A DNA stretch of 64,000 bases from Buddleja alternifolia (lineage: Eukaryota > Streptophyta > Magnoliopsida > Lamiales > Scrophulariaceae), in the NCBI GenBank assembly GCA_019426215.1, contig CM033392.1, forward strand, positions 35,012,814 through 35,076,813, given 5' to 3'. A model generated the notes under the pieces. That model was not told the origin of the DNA. It made no database searches and saw nothing but the letters and a program-made list of their open reading frames with translations. This document shows, in pieces, positions 44,985 through 54,971 of this stretch. How positions within the stretch are numbered: position 1 is the stretch's first letter; every line of letters starts with the position of its first letter. A program made the translations under genes and the position numbers.

Positions 44985-45557
44985 TGACACGAAAAATCCT
45001 TACGTGTATTAAACAGCAAGTGGACTGGTCGTGTGTAGTAATAAAGTGGACTTTAAGTCCGAGTTATCGATCCCACAGAGACAAGATTATTTAAAGCTAG
45101 GAATTTAAAAGCAATTAAAATTGAATTAAAAGATTGTGATTAATTTACAATAAAAATGTAAAAACGAGACTTAACAAATAAATTTAGATTCTTATGAGAT
45201 AAAACAACTAAGGCACATGCTTCAACCAAATTTACTTGTTAATATAAATATGAATTATTCTTCGTATTATTAGACTACTATTGCTTTGGTGAAAATTCCT
45301 TAATTAATTACTACCCGATGTCTCGGCTGTAATAATCCTATGATAAATTGACAGTTCTCTAAATATGTCTATCCGAGAATTTAATCAATAATCATGCATT
45401 CAAGTTCTAGAATTTCCCCGAATAAATCCGGCTAACTGCACCCGGGAATCTCTACCTATCTCTAGGGGCAATTCCCTATTTTTTACGGATGATGTGATGA
45501 TTTCTTTGAACCCTAACTTATATTCTTTCAAACTATTAAGTTAGGCAATATGACAAA
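44985..45557 (-). repeat. GypB 5' LTR, truncated
   Basis: Matches 36156-36728 with two visible mismatches and then stops. At 45551-45560 it passes directly into SirC reverse transcriptase sequence with ACAAAA microhomology. About 1050 bases of the LTR, including the U3 promoter, are missing. Confidence 0.92.
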
Positions 45558-46568
45558 AGGCAGCGTTGACATGACATTATTTGAAATTACCAATGATGAA
45601 GATAATCTCTTAGTTCAAATTTATGTTGTTGATATTATATTTGGTTCTACTGATAAGCGTCTAAGTGAATTTTTTTTGAAAATGATACAAGAACAATTTG
45701 AAATGAGCATGATGGTGAATTAACTTTCTTCTTAGGATTACAAGTTAAACAAATCCCTAATGGCATATTTATTAACCAAGCTAAATATACACGTTATATG
45801 ATTAAGAAATTTGGTATGGAAAAAGCATCATCTTCTAAAATTCTAATGAGCCAAACGCTTAAGTTAGATAAAGATGAAAGTGGAAAGAAGGTTGATATCA
45901 CTAACTATGGAGGTATCATTGGATCACTTCTTTATCTTACTGCTAGTAGACCTAACATTATGTATTCGGTATGCATGTGTGCACGCTTTCAAGCTGATCC
46001 AAAAGAGTGACATTTAATTGCTGCTAAGAAAATTCTTAAATACCTAAAAGGCACACAAAATGTGGGCTTATGGTATCCTAGGGATTCTCCTTTTGAACTA
46101 ATTGGCTACTCAGATGCATATTTTGTATGTAGCAAAATAGATCGAAAGAGTACTAGTGGTACATGTGAATTTCTAGGTGATAGGTTAGTTTCATGGCATA
46201 GCAAGAAACAACAATCGATAGCTACCTCTACAGCTGAAGCCGAGTATGTAGCTGCAGGAAGTTGTTGTGCACAAGTGTTATGTATGAGGCAACAACTTAG
46301 AGATTATGGAAGAATCCTAGGTCCAACCCCCATTCATTGTGATCACCAAAGCGCCCTAGACATGACTCAAAACCCTGTTCTTCATTCCAAAACCAAACAT
46401 ATTGACATCAGATACCATTTTCTTTGTGACCATGTTCAAAAGAAAGAAATCTCCATGCACTTTATTGGAACTGACAAACAACTGGCAGATATCTTCACCA
46501 AAGCACTCAACAAACAACGTTTTCTCACTTTGAGAAGTGAACTAGGTATGATCGATTTAAACACTTAA
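45558..46568 (+). pseudogene. SirC pol remnant: end of reverse transcriptase and RNase H
   Basis: Begins in mid reverse transcriptase, fused to the GypB LTR. The catalytic motif near 45624-45640 reads YVVD instead of YVDD. A frame break follows near 45715; the 45798-46010 frame ends in a stop at a PKE-stop-H position. RNase H 46062-46568 has GYSDAYFVC (usual GYSDADFAG) but keeps STAEAEYVAAGSCCAQ and TKHIDIRYHFLCDHV. It ends LGMIDLNT with stop TAA, as in SirB. Gag, protease, integrase and the 5' LTR are gone. Confidence 0.87.
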
Positions 46569-47383
46569 TCATCATGCATCATATTTTATTAGACATATAA
46601 TTTAGGGGGAATCCACTTTATTTATGTCTAAAAGATTTTTGAAAAGTTGTTACAAGTCATCAAATTTAGAGGGGAACCTTAAAATTGGACTTGAACATAT
46701 CTGCAAGCGTCAATGATTAAAATTTTCATTTTCATAGATCATCAATGCTCAGTATTATTTATGCATAATATGTTGGATGCTCAAACATAAAAAAGTCTTG
46801 ATCTCAAGCGTCAACATAAATCTTACAAGTGGTATATGTTAAGCGTTGAACTTATTCCATTCAACACTTAATATAAAATTGTTTATAAAATTCATGCATA
46901 AATTTTATATGCTTCTTGAAGTAGTGGATAGACTCAAAAGTCTATTTTGTACTCTATTTACACGCTTCTATCACATCAAACTGGCAGGTAATCAAACACT
47001 TTTCAAAATGATGGTTCAGAGATAGCACGTGTTTGTATGCATGTTAGTGTATCATCAGGCGCGTGCATTACACTCTGAAAATTCCAAACGTTTCAAAGAT
47101 TTAACTCGTACGTCAAATCTTTATATATGGGAGTTACCAAATGTAACTTCTCTCTCTTGCCCAAAATTCGTGTCCGCAGTAAAAAATATTCATGGCTGAG
47201 ATTTAATAACTTTACACGTGTCAACATCTTACTGAGACGAGAGAACACAAGTTTCAAAATTATCATTCTGTGTCATTTAAAACACAATTCTTGCAGAAGA
47301 ACTATTCAGTTGTACTCTCTGCAAAATTACTCAGTCTCTTTCTTTCTCAAAGCAATCTAGTTCATCTTTTTCACAACTCTCAA
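46569..47383 (+). promoter_or_regulatory. SirC pol-to-ORF3 spacer with conserved G-box and TATA
   Basis: About 815 bases without coding, matching the SirB spacer in length and order. GATAGCACGTGTTTG (G-box 47026-47031), TTTATATATGGGAGTTACC (TATA 47122-47128), CT-rich TCTCTCTT just after, second CACGTG (47215-47220), ORF3 ATG at 47384. An AGACTCAAAAGTCT inverted repeat lies near 46931-46944. Upstream bases keep the family word AAGCGT. Promoter activity is inferred. Confidence 0.55.
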
Positions 47384-47564
47384 ATGGCACCTAAAAAATC
47401 CACTGCTACTTCTGCTCAGCCCACCATCAAGGTCACTGATGGCCTAGTTGTGGACTGGAAATTTCTTTACAAACAGACTCAAGTTGATCTAACGGAGATC
47501 ATGGACTCTGTTTCTAAGTCTGTACTGAAATCCTTCCTCACCAAATACTCTTATCTATTTCTTG

Positions 47565-47569
47565 ACGAA
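47565..47569. repeat. GypC target-site duplication, left
   Basis: ACGAA, repeated at 54967-54971 immediately after the right LTR. Confidence 0.92.
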
Positions 47570-48108
47570 TGATAGATGTTATTTTTACACTAGTTTTCCC
47601 CCGTTTATCGACTTAGTTTTGATTGTTTCCTTGATAATTTGATCACATATGATGCTTTGATCCTTGTCTTCTCATATTTTATAGAATAACATAACATTTG
47701 GAGGAAAAGAACAAGGATTGAAGGTAAATCATGCATAAAGATACAACCTGTCTGCGCAGTGCTAGAGTTTATGGAATAGATTTCTCTACCTATGTCCAAA
47801 TTACACACTTCTTTTACCAATGGAAATATAAGAGGCAAAGGTACATTTCTTATGTTGAAGACAAAGATCCGATATGTAGGGAAGGAGGTGAAAACGTCAT
47901 CGGAAGAGACGTCTTACGATGGAGTTTTCTCATTCAGTGACTTGTGAGACAATTTTGTCATCTTTAACGTTTTATTTCGGCCCTAGTGTCTTCTGAACAG
48001 TTGTAGAGCTTTGTTTTAGGATTCTACATCAACTTGAATCAGTGAATTCCGACATCGGTAGAGAAAGTTATGCGAAATTTACCAAAACTGGCTGGAGCAG
48101 CAGGGGAC

Positions 48109-48174
48109 GAACGCCGCGGCGTTCATCCACGAACGCCGCGGCGTTCACATGCAGTAGCCAACGCCGCGGCGTTG
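48109..48174. repeat. GC palindrome array, GypC 5' LTR
   Basis: GAACGCCGCGGCGTTC at 48109-48124 and 48131-48146; CAACGCCGCGGCGTTG at 48159-48174. Each is a perfect 16-base palindrome. Confidence 0.95.
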
Positions 48175-48196
48175 CGTTCGCGGCAGCGGGTTGGTC

Positions 48197-48204
48197 TATA
48201 AATA
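48197..48204 (+). promoter_or_regulatory. GypC 5' LTR TATA box
   Basis: TCTATAAATACCCC. The right LTR reads TCAATAAATACCCC at the same place, so the consensus TATA is present only in the 5' LTR. Confidence 0.65.
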
Positions 48205-49155
48205 CCCCTTTTAGTCATTTTTTACCCTAACTCACCTTGGATATCAGCAACCACATGAAAATAGAGAGAGGGAGAGCTTAGAAGAGAAGATTAAAGGTCA
48301 AAACATGGAGAATTCAACTAGGAATCCACATCTCTACAAGAATTAGGGAGTTTTTACATATTTGTTTCTTGAATTTGTTCAAATCTCCTATGACTTGTAT
48401 GATTTATATTTGCACTTTTGACATGAATATGAGCTAAACTTGTTTGATTGAGGCCATGGATAGGCCATTTATGTTATTTTAATTGTTGATTTGTTGGTGT
48501 TTATTGGATTAATTTTAGTTTTAGCTATGTATTCAATATATATTTGATCTCAATGCTACATTTGCTTGATCACCAAGTGTTTGATAAAATGCCTAGGTTA
48601 GAGATCGAGAGATAATAATCTAGGGAAGATATAAACATTGAATACCCTATAGTTAAACCGACTAGAGATAGACTCGATTTCTTTAGGTGGCTTTCCATTC
48701 ACGTGGGGAATTCCTAGACCTTAAATGCATCCTCGTTAATCGGGTTTTCATATAGAGATATATAGGAAATCGTTACCAAGGGTAGGGTTGCTATGCCAAG
48801 AGATTGGGTGGTACGTACGTTAGGGAATTTCACCTTAGCTAAATCAATCTAATAATCCAATAGAACCTAAATCACAATCGAAATGCATAATTGGTTGAAC
48901 CATGTGCCATGATCGCTTCTCTCTATTGATTCCTCCCTTTATTTGGTGTGACGTTGCCTTAGTTTATTTTCTAGTATTTATTAATTAGTTAATCAACCTT
49001 TCTATCGACCGATTTAACTTAGAATTGAGTAATATAGTAGTCTTGGTACTTAGATTATAGTTGTCCCTGCGGATACGATAACCCTGGACTTAGAAATCCA
49101 CTTTACTACTTACGCGACCTAGTTCTCTTGCTAGGATTTTGTCGTGTCAAGTTTT

Positions 49156-49173
49156 TGGCGCCGTTGCCGGGGA
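49156..49173 (+). other. GypC primer-binding site (tRNA-Asp)
   Basis: TGGCGCCGTTGCCGGGGA, identical to the GypA and GypB sites. Confidence 0.92.
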
Positions 49174-49284
49174 TAACTATTTTTATCTAATATTGAGATT
49201 CCCTTATTCTTTCTGAGCTTAGATCATTTCTTTTGTTTTTAATTTGTGTGTCTTTCTTTGTGCAAGGTTGATCTCGGTTAGTGC

Positions 49285-51821
49285 ATGACCCGTACTAGTC
49301 GAGTGGGACTAGCGGAGTTGGACCCTGAAATTGAACGAACGTTTACTCGAGGGGTAAAACTACAAAGAGAGGCTCAACATTATCAAGCCACAAAGGATCC
49401 AAATCTGAATCCTCCTCCTATTCACATAGATCCCACTATCTTAGAAGAAGCAGTTCGTCGGGAACTTGCAAATCTTCGAGTCCATCAAAACCAACCAGAG
49501 GCGCCTCCACAATGCCCTTTGAGGGATTATATGATGCCAAACATTCAAGGAGCTGCCGGGCCAATTGTTCTACCACCGGTAGAGGCTAACCTTTTCAAAT
49601 CCTGCCGGGGTATATCCAAATGATAGGAAACCAGGTTCAATTCTCCGGTTTACTCCATGATGATCCACACGCTCATATAGCAACATTCATGGAGATTATC
49701 CACACTTTCAAGAACAACGGGGTCACCGACGATGCCATACGTTTACGGTTATTCCCATTCTCTCTCAAAGATAAAGCTAAACAATGGTTCAACTCTTTGC
49801 CAACCGCCTCTATCCGTACTTGGGAACAAATGGTGGATAAATTTTTGTCTAAGTATTTTCCACCGGGTAAGACGGCCGCAATGAAAAATGAAATCACCAG
49901 CTTTCGTCAATATGAGGGGGAATCACTTTATGAGGCATGGGAGCGTTTTAAGGAACTTTTGAGGAAATGCCCACACCATGGGTTAGCCGTGCCCACACTT
50001 GTTCAAACTTTCTATTTGGGTTTGGGACCGAATCTCCGTACGAATCTAGATGCCGCCGCGGGAGGTACTATCATGAACAAATCACCTGAGGAAGCTTGGG
50101 CATTAATTGAGCTCATGGCCGAGAACAACTATCAATAGCCAACCGAACGAATCATGTTGCCCAAGAAGCCCGCCGGATTGTATGAAATTGGGAATAGCTC
50201 CACAGTAGCCATTCAATTGGAGGCCCTAAACAAAAGGTTAGATGCTTTAGGACTCATGCAAGGTGCGGTGAATCATGTTCGAGCCGGTTGTGAGAATTGT
50301 GGAGATGACCACACGAACTTTGAATGCCTACAAAGAAATTTATGTGTGGCACCGAACTCGGTTGAAAGTGTTAACTTCATGGAAAATTCAAGTCGTCAAC
50401 AAAACAATCCCTACTCGAACTCTTTCAATCCGGGATGGAGAAATCATCCAAATTTCTCGTGGAACCAAAATATGAATATGAAGAAACCACCACCACCCGT
50501 TTTTCAGCAACCTCCATTTCAAAGGCAAGGGGGGTTCCAACAACCACAACAAATTGAGAAAAAGAATAATATGGAAGATGTGTGGAAAACGTTCATGACG
50601 GAGGCGACACAAAAGTTTCAATTTCAAGAAATGATGCCCAAGAGACAAGAAGCGAGCTTAAAAAATCAAGAAGTCGCACTAAAGAACTTAGAAACTCAAA
50701 TTGGGCAAATTGCCAACATGCTTTCAGGACGAACTCAAGGAACTTTACCAAGTGACACCGAGAAAAATCCAAGGGATCAAGTTCATGCGATAACTCTTCA
50801 AAGTGGAAAGAACTTCATCGATTCAGATTTGGGAGGTAAAAAGGATGATACACCACACCGTTCGGATGAAAATGAGGCAGCATCTGACTCCGGAACAAAT
50901 GCCTCAGCGTTTCCCAAGGAACACCGTGCCATTGCACCTACTAGAGTGAAACACCGCGGCGTTCAACCCTCCAACACCGCGGCGTTCTCCCCTATTTCAG
51001 GAAATTCTTCACCCGAACCCTCCGTACCCAAACCAAGGCCCCCTTTTCCACTTGCATTACAAAAAGGGAAGTTAGATAAGCAATTTGCTAAGTTTCTTGA
51101 TATTTTTAAACAATTGTGTATTGATATTCCTCTTGTAGATGTTTTATCACAAATGCCCAACTATGCTAAATTTCTTAAAGAGATCATCTCCAAGAAAAGA
51201 AAGGTGGAAGAGCAGGATACGATGCCTACTACGGTGGAATGTGCAACAATTCTACAAAACATGCTTCCGCCAAAACTAAGAGATCCAGGAAGTTTCTCTA
51301 TACCTTGCACTATTGGTCAGTTGAATTTTTCAAAATCTTTATGTGATTTAGGTGCTAGTGTTTCACTCATGCCCTTATCTGTATGTAGGGAGCTCGGATT
51401 CACGAACTTAAAACCCACTACAATCTCCTTGCAATTGGCGGATCGCTCGGTCAAGCACCCTGTAGGCATCTTAGAGAACATTTTGGTCAAGGTGAAAAAT
51501 CTTATCATTCCAGTCGATTTCATAATACTGGACATAGCCAACGATGCTGAGGTCCCCATTATTTTGGGACGACCTTTTTTAGCCACAGCTGGAGCAATTA
51601 TTGATGTTAAGCATGGTAAATTAACTTTCAAAGTTGGAGAAGAAGAGGTGAAATTTGACTTGTCTAATGAAACGAAACACTCTTCTACCATTCATCATGT
51701 TTACCAAGTCGTACCTGTAGGCGAGTCCTTGAGAGAAATGGCTACAAAAGATAAGAAGACTGTGAAGTTTAAACAAGGCCTCGATCAAATGTTTACTAAG
51801 GGTACCACTGGTATTGGGTGA
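49285..51821 (+). pseudogene. GypC gag-protease ORF (two lesions)
   Basis: Opens MTRTSRVGLAELDPEIERTF as Athila gag does. A frame change near 49600 links 49285-49623 to 49620-50138, which holds the capsid region (HIATFMEIIHTFKNNGV, LRLFPFSLKDKAKQWFNSLP, KFLSKYFPPGKT, YEGESLYEAWERFKELLRKC). A single in-frame TAG at 50136-50138 separates it from 50154-51821. That frame has a CX2CX3HX4C knuckle (CENCGDDHTNFEC), a Pro-rich linker, and protease with LCDLGASVSLMPLSV and [16 protein letters not shown]. It ends about 80 residues after protease. Reverse transcriptase, RNase H and integrase are absent, so this is a gag-protease-only non-autonomous element. Confidence 0.87.
50950..50987. repeat. Two GC motifs inside GypC coding region
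   Basis: CACCGCGGCGTTC occurs twice (about 50952-50964 and 50975-50987), sharing the CCGCGGCGTTC core with the LTR palindromes. They are read as KHRGVQP and NTAAFSP in the gag linker. Confidence 0.85.
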
Positions 51822-51872
51822 AGAAGAAAAATAAAAAAAAAGAGTCAAGCTAATGACTTTAAACAAGCGCTT

Positions 51873-51890
51873 CTTGGGAGGCAACCCAAG
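51873..51890 (+). other. Conserved post-pol hairpin 1 (GypC)
   Basis: CTTGGG-AGGCAA-CCCAAG, preceded by AACAAGCGCTT as in GypB. Confidence 0.72.
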
Positions 51891-52116
51891 CTTTGTTATT
51901 TTTATTTTACTTTATTTTTTTTTCTTTTCTTTTCCTTTTTGTCTTTAGCTTGCTTTCTCTTCTGTCTTATTGTTGATGTGATTTCCTAGAGAATTATTTA
52001 TTTCAAGTTTTGATCACGGTTTGATCCTGGGATATGAGCCCACCACCGTGCTCCCTCCATTTCTCTCCATTTCAGGGTTGTATCGCTTATCCCTCTTACC
52101 TTGCATTTATTTCATG

Positions 52117-52153
52117 AACATTGAGGACAATGTTTAATTTAAGTTTGGGGGTA
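52117..52153 (+). other. Conserved post-pol hairpin 2 plus polypurine-like run (GypC)
   Basis: AACATTG-AGGA-CAATGTT followed by AAGTTTGGGGGTA after six bases. Confidence 0.72.
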
Positions 52154-53372
52154 CAACCTTGTTGATATAGAATTCATGAATTGGTGCACCCTTGCATGAG
52201 AGCATAATGCGTTTGAATATCTCTACTCTCTCGAAGTCAAAGTCCTTTATCTGTGGTCAACATGTCATATGTTGTGACTTGAAAGCCCTTTTTAGTCATG
52301 CTTATGCGATTTTTTTGAGGATTTAAAACTTTGGACTTTCAATTTTGTTGACTTTGAAGTGTGTTTTAATGTTGTGAAGTCATAAAATGATTTAGGCTAT
52401 CTTTCATTGTTGTTAGCCTTACATTTTGGCCTTCTCTATATTGCATAATCTCTAAACCTTAATTTGAGCCGTATTGATAAGAATGGAGTGTGCTAAGCAC
52501 ACTAGAAACCACCATTCGCCTTTATTTCATAAGCCACGACAACCACCTTCTACCCTAAAAGAAAAACAATGTCTTGCATATGGGTAGTCACCTTGTTTTG
52601 ATTTGAATGTATATGAGTTAGATAGTGATGTTTTGGCCATGTTGGGATATTTGAGGTTTGAAGTATTATGTAAAAAAAGGGGATGAAATGAAAACTTGAG
52701 CAATGGGCTAAATAGTCGAGAGAGAGATATATATGAAAAAAAAAAAGAAAAAAAATGTGCTCTTGACTAGGCTTTGATCTTGGCACTCAATTGGATCATT
52801 TGGCTTGGAAATCTGTGTACAACCCAATATGAAAAGAAACAAGTTTGGGGGTTGTAAGTTGAAAGGCAAAAGAGAATGAAAAAGGGATAAGTGATAAGTT
52901 GTGAAAGTTTATGTAGTCTATTTGCGAATTTAGATTGATGATTTTGAGTTATAGGCTCTCTTGACTTAGTCACTTTATCCATATCTTCCGGTCCTAGCCA
53001 TCACCTAGCCTTACGTTAGAAGCCGGAAAGACCTTTTGATTGTGACTTTTGCACTTTATACACACCGATGGGTTAACGAATATTGAATTGTTTCAATGTC
53101 TTTACCTTCCAATTGATTTGCATAATCTTTTCTAAAGTGTGCTCTTGACATGAATATGGATGTGGGAGTTCATGATATAGGGATGGAAACTAAGATTTTG
53201 TGAGGTTTTCAAATTGTTGAATGTTCAAAGCATCGTGTAGCTTTTCATAATTGTTTTTGAAGGTATAATGCTTGCTCTTATGTGTATGAATTGGCAAATG
53301 AAATTTTCAATCTTCATATGTGTGTTTGATTGTATTTGATCGAGGACGATCAAAGCTAAGTTTGGGGGTAGT

Positions 53373-54966
53373 TGATAGATGTTATTTTTACACTAGTTTT
53401 CCCCCGTTTATCGACTTAGTTTTGATTGTTTCCTTGATAATTTGATCACATATGATGCTTTGATCCTTGTCTTCTCATATTTTATAGAATAACATAACAT
53501 TTGGAGGAAAAGAACAAGGATTGAAGGTAAATCATGCATAAAGATACAACCTGTCTGCGCAGTGCTAGAGTTTATGGAATAGATTTCTCTACCTATGTCC
53601 AAATTACACACTTCTTTTACGAATGGAAATATAAGAGGCAAAGGTACATTTCTTATGTTGAAGACAAAGATCAGATATGTAGGGAAGGAGGTGAAAACGT
53701 CATCGGAAGAGACGTCTTACGATGGAGTTTTCTCATTCAGTGACTTGTGAGACCATTTTGTCATCTTTAACGTTTGATTTCGGCCCTAGTGTCTTCTGAT
53801 GAGTTGTATAGCTTTGTTTTAGGATTCTACATCAACTTGAATTAGTGAATTCCGACATCGGTAGAGAAAGTTATGCGAAATTTACCAAAACTGGCTGGAG
53901 CAGCAGGGGACGAACGCCGCGGCGTTCATCCACGAACGCCGCGGCGTTCACATGCAGTAGCCAACGCCGCGGCGTTCAACAAGAGAACGCCGCGGCGTTC
54001 GAGGCAGCGGGTTGGTCAATAAATACCCCTTTTAGTAATTTTTTACCCTAACTCACCTTGGATATCAGCAACCACACGAAAATAGAGAGAGGGAGAGCTT
54101 AGAAGAGAAGATTAAAGGTCAAAACATGGAGAATTCAACAAGGAATCCACATCTCTACAAGAATTAGGGAGTTTTTACATATTTGTTTCTTGAATTTGTT
54201 CAAATCTCCTATGACTTGTATGATTTATATTTGCACTTTTGACATGAATATGAGCTAAACTTGTTTGATTGAGGCCATGGATAGCCCATTTATGTTATTT
54301 TAATTGTTGATTTGTTGGTGTTTATTGGATTAATTTTGGTTTTAGCTATGTATTCAATATTTGATCTCAATGCTACATTTGTTTGATCACCAAGTGTTTG
54401 ATAAAATGCCTAGGTTAGAGATCGAGAGATAATAATCTAGGGAAGATATAAACATTGAATACCCTATAGTTAAACCGACTAGAGATAGGCTCGGTTTCTT
54501 TAGGTGGCTTTCCATTCACGTGGGGAATTCCTAGACCTTAAATGCATCCTCGTTAATCGGGTTTTCATATAGAGATATATAGGAAATCGTTACCAAGGGT
54601 AGGGTTGCTATGCCAAGAGATTGGGTGGTACGTACGTTAGGGAATTTCACCTTAGCTAAATCAATCTAATAATCCAATAGAACCTAAATCACAATCGAAA
54701 TGTATAATTGGTTGAACCATGTGTCTTGATCGCTTCTCTCTATTGATTCCTCCCTTTATTTGGTGTGACGTTGCCTTAGTTTATTTTCTAGTATTTATTA
54801 ATTAGTTAATCAACCTTTCTATCGACCGATTTAACTTAGAATTGAGTAATATAGTAGTCTTGGTACTTAGATTATAGTTGTCCCTGCGGATACGATAACC
54901 CTGGACTTAGAAATCCACTTCACTACTTACGCGACCTAGTTCTCTTGCTAGGATTTTGTCGTGTCA
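53373..54966 (+). repeat. GypC 3' LTR
   Basis: 1594 bases; differs from the 5' LTR by scattered substitutions, a short deletion near 54355 and one extra GC palindrome. Palindromes at 53912-53927, 53934-53949, 53963-53976 (14-base core) and 53985-54000. Confidence 0.93.
53912..54000. repeat. GC palindrome array, GypC 3' LTR
   Basis: Four copies built on AACGCCGCGGCGTT, spaced 22-29 bases, against three in the 5' LTR. Confidence 0.95.
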
Positions 54967-54971
54967 ACGAA
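54967..54971. repeat. GypC target-site duplication, right
   Basis: ACGAA, matching 47565-47569. Confidence 0.92.

Larger units (their letters stand above)
36156..45557 (-). mobile_element. GypB: young Athila-like gypsy element
   Basis: LTR, tRNA-Asp primer site, gag-pol, conserved post-pol hairpins, polypurine tract, LTR. Inserted in the CopA 5' LTR. The 5' LTR and the sequence beyond were removed by a later deletion, so no target duplication remains on the right. Confidence 0.9.
47570..49149 (+). repeat. GypC 5' LTR
   Basis: 1580 bases, TGATAGATG ... GTCGTGTCA. Three GC palindromes at 48109-48174 stand about 25-90 bases before the TATA box TATAAATA (48197-48204). Close to the right LTR, with scattered substitutions and one palindrome fewer. 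Confidence 0.93.
51822..53372 (+). other. GypC post-ORF noncoding region and polypurine tract
   Basis: Holds hairpin 1 (51873-51890), hairpin 2 (52117-52134) with AAGTTTGGGGGTA (52141-52153), another CAAGTTTGGGGGTTG (about 52839-52853), short A-runs near 52735, and the terminal tract AAGTTTGGGGGTAGT (about 53358-53372) touching the LTR. Frames of 71-78 codons on the minus strand have no recognisable content. Confidence 0.8.
47570..54966 (+). mobile_element. GypC: non-autonomous Athila-type element (gag-protease only)
   Basis: Both LTRs, tRNA-Asp primer site, gag-protease, post-ORF hairpins, polypurine tract and perfect ACGAA target duplication. Must borrow reverse transcriptase and integrase in trans, for example from a GypB-like element with the same primer site and hairpins (inference). 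Resembles the described TR-GAG class but also keeps protease. Confidence 0.93.

Noticed and set aside
47605..47838. Frames of 77 and 69 codons repeated at 53408-53641 and 53534-53743
   Set aside because: They are the same positions of the two GypC LTRs; no protein family resemblance.
48109..48174. Regularly spaced palindromic repeats resembling a small CRISPR array
   Set aside because: Three or four 16-base GC palindromes with short irregular gaps inside a plant LTR; eukaryotic context, no spacers of constant length and no cas genes.
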